From Acidobacteriota bacterium (GTDB lineage Bacteria; Acidobacteriota; Terriglobia; Terriglobales; Acidobacteriaceae): a stretch of DNA of 64,000 bases. The position numbers and the translations under genes were made by a program. The stretch is from positions 124,001 to 188,000 of the forward strand of contig JABCZL010000006.1 in the NCBI GenBank assembly GCA_013289685.1. Reading direction: 5' to 3'. Under the pieces are notes generated by a model that was given only the letters and a program-made list of their open reading frames with translations, ran no database searches and was not told the origin of the DNA. Shown one piece after another: positions 30,045 to 38,159 of this stretch (positions within the stretch are counted from its first letter, which is position 1; each line of letters opens with the position of its first letter).

Positions 30045-31004
30045 ATGCGCGTTGGAGTCTTTACTCCCCTGCTGTCGCAACTGCCACTCCCCGTGGTTCT
30101 CAAGAAACTCGCCGCGCTCCATATTGATACCGTGGAACTGGGGACGGGAAACTACGTGGGCGATCCCCACTGCAAGCTCTCGATGCTCGACAATCCGTCC
30201 GCACTCGCTGAGTTTCAGAAGGTCCTGGCGGATCACGGCGCAAAGATCAGCGCTTTGAGTTCTCACGGCAACCCGGTGCATCCGGATCGCGACCGCGCCA
30301 AGCACGATCGCGACGTGAGCCGCAAGACGATTCTGCTGGCTGAGAAGCTCGGCGTCCCTATGATGATTGACTTTTCAGGATGTCCCGGGGACTCTCCAAA
30401 TGCCACGGCGCCCAACTGGGTCACTTGTCCCTGGCCTCCTGACTACCTCAAAGTGCTGGACTGGCAGTGGAACGAAGTCGTCGCACCCTACTGGGTGGAG
30501 CACGCGAAGTTTGCTGCCGACCACGGCGTGAAGATCGCCGTCGAGATGCATCCGGGGTTCGTCGTCTACAACCCTGAGACGATGCTGCGGCTGCGCTCCA
30601 TCGCCGGCCCAAGCGTGGGTTGCAACTACGATCCCAGCCATCTGTTCTGGCAGAACATCGATCCCATCGCCGCCGTGCGCGTGCTGCAGGACGCCATCTT
30701 CCATGTCCACGCCAAAGATACCCAGATTTACGCCAGCAACCTTCCACGCACCGGAGTGCTCGACACCAAACCGTATACCCAAGAGCGGGAACGCGCCTGG
30801 ATCTTCCGTACCTGCGGCTACGGTCACGGCGCTGAGTTTTGGTGCGAACTCATTTCCACGTTGCGCATGTTTGGCTACGATTACGTCCTTTCCATCGAGC
30901 ACGAAGATAGTCTGCTCTCCCCGGAAGAGGGTTTGACCAAGGCCGCCAACTTCCTAAATGGAATTGTCATCCGCGAGAAACCGGGCGCTGCCTGGTGGAC
31001 ATGA
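30045..31004 (+). CDS. Sugar phosphate isomerase/epimerase (AP-endonuclease-2-type TIM barrel)
   Basis: MRVGVFTPLLSQLPLPVVLKKLAALHIDTVELGTGNY; VGCNYDPSHLFWQNIDP; FHVHAKDT; SIEHEDSLLSPEEG. Confidence 0.9.
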   Translation: MRVGVFTPLLSQLPLPVVLKKLAALHIDTVELGTGNYVGDPHCKLSMLDNPSALAEFQKVLADHGAKISALSSHGNPVHPDRDRAKHDRDVSRKTILLAEKLGVPMMIDFSGCPGDSPNATAPNWVTCPWPPDYLKVLDWQWNEVVAPYWVEHAKFAADHGVKIAVEMHPGFVVYNPETMLRLRSIAGPSVGCNYDPSHLFWQNIDPIAAVRVLQDAIFHVHAKDTQIYASNLPRTGVLDTKPYTQERERAWIFRTCGYGHGAEFWCELISTLRMFGYDYVLSIEHEDSLLSPEEGLTKAANFLNGIVIREKPGAAWWT

Positions 31005-31102
31005 CGTGGTGGACATAACCTGCTGGAGGTAACTTAGATTGGATCGACTCGGGAACGGATCGGCGCAGTGTTGAGAGATTCAAGAGCGAAAGCGAACCTA
31101 AG

Positions 31103-32266
31103 ATGAAACAGATCAGAAGCGCGATTTTCGGCACCGGCTTCATGGGCCGAGTGCATCTTGAGGCGGTCCGACGAGTTGAGTCCGTGGAAGCCGTGGCGAT
31201 CGCAGGCAGAAACGCCAAAGCAGCGCGACGACTGGGCGCAAGCTTTTCGATTCCCACGACTACGACGGATTACCGCGAGATTCTGCGCGACCCCAAGATC
31301 GATGCGGTCCACATCTGCACACCCAATGCCCAGCATTTTTCCATGGCCAAGGATGCTCTTAACGCAGGCAAGCACGTGCTCTGCGAAAAGCCTCTGGCCA
31401 CGAGCGTGGAGGAGGGAGAAGAACTCGTTTCTCTGGCGGCACATAAGGGATTGCGGAATTGCGTCTGCCACAATTTGCGCTACTACCCCATGGTGCAGCA
31501 GATGCGCAGTATGCGCGAAGCCGGAGATCTGGGCGACATTCTCGTTGTTCAGGGCACCTATTCCCAGGACTGGCTTCTGTACGACACTGATTGGAACTGG
31601 CGCGTAGAGACCAAAGCTGGAGGGCCATCGCGCTGCATGGCCGATATCGGCTCGCACTGGTTTGATATGGCGGAACACGTCACGGGCCTGCGCGTGAAAT
31701 CGCTCTGCGCCGATCTTCAGACATTCCATCCAACGCGAAAGCAGCCAAAGCATTCCGTCGAGACCTTCGCCAATAAGCTGCTCGGCCCGGAAGACTACAT
31801 CGAAACGCCGGTGGATACGGAGGACTTCGGAGCTTTGATCTTTCGGATGGGAACCGGCACCCGTGGCAGCATGACGGCCAGCCAGGTCTCAGCTGGGCGC
31901 AAGAATCGCCTCAGCATTGAAATCTACGGCACACGATCTTCCGTGGCGTGGGACCAGGAGCGGCCTGACGAACTCTGGGCCGGTCACCGCGACACCGGCA
32001 ATCAAATCTTCGTCAAGGACCCGTCTCTTTTGAAACCGGCGGCGCGCAAGTTCGCCGATCTGCCGGGCGGCCACAGTGAAGGCTACGACGACACCTTCAA
32101 GCAGGTCTTCCGAAGGTTCTATGCTTCGATTGCGGAGCCAACCGCGGTGCCGGAGTATCCGCAGTTCACCGACGGGCTGCGGCAGTTGACGATCCTCAAC
32201 GCTGAAATGCAAAGCCATCAGACGCGGGTTTGGTTCGATGTTCCGCAACTCGAAACCGGAAAGTAA
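31103..32266 (+). CDS. Gfo/Idh/MocA family oxidoreductase
   Basis: IRSAIFGTGFMGRVHLEAVRR (Rossmann), VHICTPNAQHF, GKHVLCEKPLATSVEEGEEL. Confidence 0.95.
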   Translation: MKQIRSAIFGTGFMGRVHLEAVRRVESVEAVAIAGRNAKAARRLGASFSIPTTTTDYREILRDPKIDAVHICTPNAQHFSMAKDALNAGKHVLCEKPLATSVEEGEELVSLAAHKGLRNCVCHNLRYYPMVQQMRSMREAGDLGDILVVQGTYSQDWLLYDTDWNWRVETKAGGPSRCMADIGSHWFDMAEHVTGLRVKSLCADLQTFHPTRKQPKHSVETFANKLLGPEDYIETPVDTEDFGALIFRMGTGTRGSMTASQVSAGRKNRLSIEIYGTRSSVAWDQERPDELWAGHRDTGNQIFVKDPSLLKPAARKFADLPGGHSEGYDDTFKQVFRRFYASIAEPTAVPEYPQFTDGLRQLTILNAEMQSHQTRVWFDVPQLETGK

Positions 32267-32333
32267 AACGAAGCCACGTTAGTTACTCCCGGCAGACTTG
32301 GTACATAGCTATTGCAATCGGGGCTAAGAACAA

Positions 32334-32356
32334 CGGACGCTCCGAAGGAGCGTCCG
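32334..32356. terminator. Perfect 10-bp stem hairpin with GAA loop between convergent genes
   Basis: CGGACGCTCC-GAA-GGAGCGTCCG lies between convergent 31103-32266 and 32390-34087. No T-tract. Confidence 0.5.
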
Positions 32357-32389
32357 CTGTCGGCTGAACCGGCTTTCGCAACTGACCGG

Positions 32390-34087
32390 TTACTTCGGAA
32401 GCACGGCCGTTCCCTCAGACACAACCGCGCTAAGGGACGTGGGACTGAGGCCCAACGACTGGAGAATCGTAGGCGCAACCTGGACGGTGCCCACCGAAGC
32501 GCGGATCGTCTTGGCTGCGTAGGACGGATTGGACAGGAGGAGCACGACATTCGTGTCGTCATGCGCGAACCCGCCATGCTCGGCCAGTTTCGCCGTGCTG
32601 CCGGAGTATGTAACTCCGACGTTCGGGGTCACGATGATGTCCGGCGTGCGCGGGTCAAAGAGTGGGTTGTTGTAATTCAGCGTAAGCGAAGGGCCGTAAT
32701 AGATCTGCCCCAGCTCAATTCCAGCGGCGGTGGCATTCGCTTCCAGGATCTGGACGGCGGGTAAAGTATCGGCGGAATTCGACAGCCAGACCAGTGAGAC
32801 GTCATCTTCGGTCGGTCCAATGCCGGTGGGGTTGTTGGTGGATTCCGAGAACGGAATATAGCCCGCGTTTGACAGCAGCGTGACGGGCGAAGTGCCGTTG
32901 ATGAGTTGAGAAACGTAGCGGCTGGGATCGATGGGCGACTGGCCGTGCTTGGCCGTGATCACGATCAGAGTCGAATCGAAGAGATTCTGTTCCTTCAGTT
33001 CGCCGACGAATTCCGCAATTGCGGCGTCGACAAACTGGAACTCGCTTAGCAGCGCCGCGCCCGGCGTGCCAGCTGCGTCTAGGTATCCGCCCGTCGTGCT
33101 GTTGCTCGCCTCAATCAGCTTCTGGCCCACGCTCAGCGCCTGGAAGTTCATGCCGAAAATGGTGGGAACCTGGGTCTGCTTCGCGCCCAGGTGGCTCTTC
33201 CCATTGATCCAGTTCAGGACCGCGTTGACCTTCAGGGTGTCGTAGCACTGAATGTTCTGGAAGCTGTTGGTCCAGGCCGTCAGGTCCGAACCGGGATCGC
33301 GGATTGGGTCGCAGGATGCCCCGAGCGGCGTGACCACGTGGGGAAGGGCGACCACGTTGGAGTTGATTTCCGGCGCGTAGAAATCGTCGAGCGCAATCGG
33401 CCCAGCACCAGAAGCCACGGAGGAATAAGCGGGGTGCTTGTCAGACCATGCCGTGAATCCGCCAGCGCCGTGAATGACACTGAAGATGCTGTTGGCGCGA
33501 ACGAAATCCCACGGCCAAACAGGGTTGCAGCCATTGTTGGGATCACGGACCAGCTTCTTCGAGTCGATCGACGCGATGCCGCCGTCGGTCAGCGAAGCGC
33601 CCGGCGCGCCGCCATTCAACTTGGTCTTGTCGATGTCGATGCCTTCTTCGTACTCGGTCGTGGTGCCTGTCGGCGTCGCGAATGGGGTGCAGGGCCCAGC
33701 GCCAAGGCCGTTGCCGGTGGTTTTCGCGGGCGCATCATAATTCCGCGAATAAGCCACGTCATAGTAGACGCCGGTGTAGGCCGGGCTTCCGCCGGTGATG
33801 ATCGCGGTCAGACCGGGAAAAGAATCCGAAGTCTTTGAGGTGCTGGCGGCGACGTAGTTGACGCCGGTCTTGCCCAGGGCCGCCAGGGCGGGGCAAAAGG
33901 GTTGTCCATTGTTAATGGTGCTGATGCCTCTGGCACAGTTCTCGAAATCAACCGCGTGCATACCGTCGACGCTTATCAGCAGAACACGCTTGATATTGCC
34001 TTTCAGGAAGTTGTTATTGGTTTGAGCGATTGCGGTGCCGATCAAACAGACGGCTGCGAGGGAGAGCAATGCAATTGTCTTTTTCAT
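32390..34087 (-). CDS. Alkaline phosphatase / type I phosphodiesterase-nucleotide pyrophosphatase superfamily protein
   Basis: Signal peptide from MKKTIALLSLAAVCLIGTAIAQ (start 34087 preferred over 34135); VLLISVDGMHAVDFENC; TAKHGQSPIDPSRY; AEHGGFAHDDTNVVLLLS. Confidence 0.85.
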   Translation of the reverse strand: MKKTIALLSLAAVCLIGTAIAQTNNNFLKGNIKRVLLISVDGMHAVDFENCARGISTINNGQPFCPALAALGKTGVNYVAASTSKTSDSFPGLTAIITGGSPAYTGVYYDVAYSRNYDAPAKTTGNGLGAGPCTPFATPTGTTTEYEEGIDIDKTKLNGGAPGASLTDGGIASIDSKKLVRDPNNGCNPVWPWDFVRANSIFSVIHGAGGFTAWSDKHPAYSSVASGAGPIALDDFYAPEINSNVVALPHVVTPLGASCDPIRDPGSDLTAWTNSFQNIQCYDTLKVNAVLNWINGKSHLGAKQTQVPTIFGMNFQALSVGQKLIEASNSTTGGYLDAAGTPGAALLSEFQFVDAAIAEFVGELKEQNLFDSTLIVITAKHGQSPIDPSRYVSQLINGTSPVTLLSNAGYIPFSESTNNPTGIGPTEDDVSLVWLSNSADTLPAVQILEANATAAGIELGQIYYGPSLTLNYNNPLFDPRTPDIIVTPNVGVTYSGSTAKLAEHGGFAHDDTNVVLLLSNPSYAAKTIRASVGTVQVAPTILQSLGLSPTSLSAVVSEGTAVLPK

Positions 34088-34127
34088 TTTTCTTTGTGAC
34101 CTCAACAACCGATAGTAAGGAAGGCCG

Positions 34128-34147
34128 TGTGACAAGAATGTTACGGA
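34128..34147 (-). promoter_or_regulatory. Candidate Pho-box-like direct repeat upstream of the phosphatase-family gene
   Basis: Minus strand CCGTAAC-ATTC-TTGTCAC (7+4+7 layout, compare CTGTCAT-N4-CTGTCAY), with TACTAT about 11 nt downstream and the ATG about 40 nt downstream. Confidence 0.35.
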
Positions 34148-34239
34148 GAGTTAAATTGTTCGTGAAAATGAGACAGGAAGCCGACAGAGCCCAACAGCAG
34201 CTTCCGGGAATACAATTTGTCTGATATGGAGGGTGTCCA

Positions 34240-35235
34240 ATGCGCCTGAGCAGACTGTGCTTGTTCACGCTAGCCGCCACGCTTGCCGCCTCCCCAACGG
34301 TGGGGACGCTGAACGTGCAGATTCAAGAATACGAAGTGCCGACGCCGAAGTCTCGGCCGCACGATCCCGCACTCGCGCCCGACGGCTCGCTTTGGTACAC
34401 AGGGCAGGGAGCAAATAAACTCGGCCGTCTCGATCCGAAGACGGGAGAGTTTAAGGAATATGCTTTGAAGACGCCAAATTCCGGTCCGCACGGGCTGGTC
34501 GCCGACCAGGACGGGAACATTTGGTTCACCGCGATTTCAGCCGGATATGTTGGCAAGCTGAATCCCAAGACGGGCGAGATCGCCGAGTATCGTCCTGACG
34601 CTGGCTCCAAGATCGATCCACACACGCCCGCATTCGACCACGATGGCATCCTGTGGTTTACCAATGAAGAGACCAACTATATTGGGCGTCTTGATCCTAA
34701 AATCGGGAAGATGACCCTCATCAAAGTGCCAACTGCGCACTCTGTGCCTTACGGCATCGTGATCCTGCCGAACAATGCACCTCTTTTTTGCGAGTTCGGC
34801 ACCAACAAACTAGCCACGGTTGACCCGCGCACGATGACAATTCGCGAATACACCCTGCCGGATTCGGGTGCGCGCCCGCGACGGCTCGCGCTCGCTCGAG
34901 ACGGAACCGTTTATTACACCGATTACGCGCGTGGTTATCTGGGACACTTCGATCCGTCCGCAGGAAAGCTCGTAAAAGAATGGAAGTCGCCGGGCGGCTC
35001 GGAGTCAAGACCATACGGAATCGCGATCATGGACGATGGCAAGATCTGGTACAGCGAATCGGGCGTGAATCCTAATACCCTGGTTCAGTTCGATCCGAAG
35101 TCGGAGGTGTTCAGCATGAAGGCGATTCCATCGGGTGGTGGCGTGGTTCGCAACATGGTGGCGACACCCGACCGGCGGCTGTATCTGGCATGCAGCGGAG
35201 TTAACAAGGTCGCCGTAGTGAGCCTGAACAAATAG
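34240..35235 (+). CDS. Secreted virginiamycin B lyase (Vgb)-like / SMP-30-like beta-propeller protein
   Basis: Repeated W(F/Y)Tx...GRLDPKTGEFKEY blades; signal-peptide-like N-terminus. Confidence 0.85.
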   Translation: MRLSRLCLFTLAATLAASPTVGTLNVQIQEYEVPTPKSRPHDPALAPDGSLWYTGQGANKLGRLDPKTGEFKEYALKTPNSGPHGLVADQDGNIWFTAISAGYVGKLNPKTGEIAEYRPDAGSKIDPHTPAFDHDGILWFTNEETNYIGRLDPKIGKMTLIKVPTAHSVPYGIVILPNNAPLFCEFGTNKLATVDPRTMTIREYTLPDSGARPRRLALARDGTVYYTDYARGYLGHFDPSAGKLVKEWKSPGGSESRPYGIAIMDDGKIWYSESGVNPNTLVQFDPKSEVFSMKAIPSGGGVVRNMVATPDRRLYLACSGVNKVAVVSLNK

Positions 35236-35246
35236 ACGAAAGCAAC

Positions 35247-36566
35247 TCAGTTGGGGATGATGCGGAGGGCGACGAGTGAGGATTTTCCGGGGACCGAATT
35301 CTCGACTGTGGTGGTGAGCAGAACCTGAAAATACGGTGGTATTGTCTTGTGGTCGGGGGCCAGATCAAGCAGCAATTTCCGCAGTTCCGCCATGCGTTCA
35401 GGGTTGGTGAGGTACTCGATGGCAGCTTGAGAACCCTGCGTGTAGATGCCATAGATCAGAAGAACGCGCTTTTCCTTTCTTTCGTTCGGCATCATCAGCA
35501 CAACGGCATAGTCCCTTGTCAGCTGGTTGGTTACAGAGTCGAACTCGGGTTTGTAAACTTCCTTTTCTCCGGGCTGAGGATTGCGGTTGAGAATCACACC
35601 ACTCTGGAAGTGAAATCCCTGGTCGTTAAGAAACACTCGACCGCTCCAGGACTGATTGCCCCCAAGAAGAATCGCGTTGTCGCCCTTGATTTCCTCGAAG
35701 TTGACCAGGCGGGAAGGCTGCACCCGGCAACCCTGGCCAACGCTGGCAAACATCTTGCACAGGTTGACCACTCCCAGGGTTTCCCCTACGGACGTGAAAT
35801 CCGTGAGGCTGGGGACGAACAGGAAGCGCTTCAATTCGCGGAAGTGAATCGTGTCACGGAATTCCGGCAGGCTCGCCTTAGGAATCTCGTGACCTTCCGC
35901 CAGAGTCTGGGCGCTGTCTCCATCGTGAGCCGCGCGCAACAACGGATGATTTGGAATCGTAATCAGCGGCGCCTCGGCCGGAGGAAGGAAGGGCCGCCAG
36001 AACCACTCGATGCCCTCCGGCAAGCTGGCGACTTGTGCTATGGGTTGTACGGCTTGTGTGCCTTTCCATGAATTAACGATCAGGAGTGAGGCAAGCGCGA
36101 GGCAAAGAGCGCCGAGAATTAGAGTGACAGAAAGATGTCCGCGACTGGGGATAAGAGCTTTCGTGCCTTCGGGCGTACTCGGTGCATCCGCCACAGTCTC
36201 CTCCGACGTACTGCGCCGGAAGATGGGTACATAATGACCGGAGGGCAGGTCGAGGCGGATCAGGCCGCCGTGACTCTCCTCCTCATAGTATCTGTTGAGC
36301 AGCCGGCGAATCTCGTGCGCCTGCACACGCACGATCGGATCTTTTTGCGGATTGAAATCGACGCCCCGGTCGTACACCTCCACCCCGATGAGGTACTCAT
36401 TCAACTTTTCTCCGTTGCCCACAAAGGCCTGCTCGGCGACAAACTCGAGGAACCGAGTCTTCTTCGGAGAGTTGGCAAAGTACTTACTTTCGAGGACGCG
36501 GCGTAGTTCTTCTCGCTTCTCGAAGAGCGAGATGGAAGGGGTTACGGAAGTGTGAACGGAGGCCAC
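35247..36566 (-). CDS. Putative membrane-tethered winged-helix-type regulator with periplasmic C-terminal domain
   Basis: N-terminal SKYFANSPKKTRFLEFVAEQAF...LNEYLIGVEVYDRGVDFNPQKDPIVRVQAHEIRRLLNRYYEEE domain, then one TM segment LSVTLILGALCLALASLLIV, then about 240 aa. Confidence 0.65.
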   Translation of the reverse strand: MASVHTSVTPSISLFEKREELRRVLESKYFANSPKKTRFLEFVAEQAFVGNGEKLNEYLIGVEVYDRGVDFNPQKDPIVRVQAHEIRRLLNRYYEEESHGGLIRLDLPSGHYVPIFRRSTSEETVADAPSTPEGTKALIPSRGHLSVTLILGALCLALASLLIVNSWKGTQAVQPIAQVASLPEGIEWFWRPFLPPAEAPLITIPNHPLLRAAHDGDSAQTLAEGHEIPKASLPEFRDTIHFRELKRFLFVPSLTDFTSVGETLGVVNLCKMFASVGQGCRVQPSRLVNFEEIKGDNAILLGGNQSWSGRVFLNDQGFHFQSGVILNRNPQPGEKEVYKPEFDSVTNQLTRDYAVVLMMPNERKEKRVLLIYGIYTQGSQAAIEYLTNPERMAELRKLLLDLAPDHKTIPPYFQVLLTTTVENSVPGKSSLVALRIIPN

Positions 36567-36933
36567 CTTGTGATGTCGGGGAGAATGTCAACGAATGCCG
36601 CTCCCGGCCCGACGTTTCCTCGGTCAAGTCCGCACGATAGCACTGGCGATTGGCCGTGGTCAATGCGGAAGTCGAATGCGCGAATGGGTGGAAATAACGG
36701 TTATTTGATCTGTTACTTGCGGTTATTTTGTAGGGGTCCTGCACCTGTTTGATGCTGATGAAGCCGGCCCACTGGCCATGAAACTCCTCTTAGAAGCCGG
36801 CAACCGCATGTAATGATCCGTCCCTTGGGTTGGTTTGACTATTTTTGCGCTCCATTCGGCGTGCCAGGAATGCGTTCTGTAGCAAATCGAACGCGGAAGC
36901 GCCCGGTTAACCTCCAACATAACCTCGATTACC

Positions 36934-38100
36934 TTGTTACACGACGGCATAGTCGAATACAACCTCGGAGTGGCCGCGACGCCAAGATTCGGAGATGTTT
37001 TCAGGAGTCTGCTGCTCGCCTGTGTGTTTTGTTTCTCCTTCTGGGCCATGAGCGGCCCTGTCGCAACGCAAACCTCAGAACTGGTGGTCACCAAGCGGTT
37101 CGAGGGTGCGGTGCTGACCATCCGGTCGGCCGGCGCGGAAGGCAACAAGTACGGGTTCGAAGGCGGCAGGGTGCTCAAGCTGAATGGTACCTACCACCTG
37201 TTTACCTCAGAAATGGTGGGAGATCCGCACTGGGTCAAGATGAAGCTGGCACATTGGACCAGCCAAGATCGGCTGCATTGGACCCGGGTTGCAACGCTGG
37301 CCGAGTCGAGCGGCGAGTTCAGCGGGAAGGATCCCCGCGCCGCGTTATGGTCTCCCCTGCCGGTGTATGACCCTGCGGACAATCGCTGGAACCTGTTCTA
37401 CGTGGCCTATCAAGCGGCTCCGGATACACCGCACGAGTGGTTAACCAACCATGAAGGAAGAATCTGGCGTGCGGTGTCGAACACCCCGGGGGTGGATGGA
37501 ATCGGCGGACCGTACTCCGATGCCGGCGTAATTCTCCAGCGGGGCCGGGACTCCGACGCATGGGAGGGCCTGCAGGGAACGGATTCCTTCTTTCCCTACC
37601 AAGTTGGCGGGCGGTGGTATGCGCTGTATGGCAGCGCTCACACCGAGAAGATTCCTATCTCTCTATGGCAGGTTGGATTGGCAAAAGCTCCCGATCTTTC
37701 CGGGCCCTGGGTGCGTTGCACGGATCAGAATCCCCTGACAGTGGAGAAGCGTTTCATCGAGAATCCCATTGTCACTAAACTCGAGGACGGGACCTACGTC
37801 GCCGTCTACGATACAGACGCGCCCAATGCGATTGGCTATACATTCTCGGGGGACGGCGTTCACTGGTCTGCGGGCCAACATTTGCCGGTCCAGGAAGGTA
37901 GAGGAGTATGGGCGACCGAGGTGCGGACCCCGCTGGGCCTGATTTCGGAGGGCAAAAATTCGTTCACCTTGTTTTACACCGCCAACGAAAAGGTTTCAGG
38001 GATGCAGCCCGATGGGAACGGGGTCAACACGACCCCGGGCTCGATGGGCTTGGTAGAAGTGCAGTTGAAGAAGAAAGAAGTGGCAAACCTTCGGCCATGA
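36934..38100 (+). CDS. GH43/GH32/GH62-type five-bladed propeller glycosidase-like protein (family not assigned)
   Basis: Secretion-like N-terminus; GGRVLKLNGTYHLFTSEM, SPLPVYDPADNRWNLFYVAY, FIENPIVTKLEDGTYVAVYDTDAPNAIGYTFSGDGVHW. Confidence 0.7.
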   Translation: MLHDGIVEYNLGVAATPRFGDVFRSLLLACVFCFSFWAMSGPVATQTSELVVTKRFEGAVLTIRSAGAEGNKYGFEGGRVLKLNGTYHLFTSEMVGDPHWVKMKLAHWTSQDRLHWTRVATLAESSGEFSGKDPRAALWSPLPVYDPADNRWNLFYVAYQAAPDTPHEWLTNHEGRIWRAVSNTPGVDGIGGPYSDAGVILQRGRDSDAWEGLQGTDSFFPYQVGGRWYALYGSAHTEKIPISLWQVGLAKAPDLSGPWVRCTDQNPLTVEKRFIENPIVTKLEDGTYVAVYDTDAPNAIGYTFSGDGVHWSAGQHLPVQEGRGVWATEVRTPLGLISEGKNSFTLFYTANEKVSGMQPDGNGVNTTPGSMGLVEVQLKKKEVANLRP

Positions 38101-38159
38101 GAAATTGCCGACCACTGAAGCGAGATTTTGTGAACTCGACATGTGATGGGGGGGGAATT

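Noticed and set aside
36720-36810. Short LHLFDADEAGPLAMKLLLEAGNRM-stop reading in the gap before the carbohydrate locus
   Set aside because: Looks like a possible gene-tail relic, but it is only about 24 codons and I cannot identify a family. Not enough to call a pseudogene.
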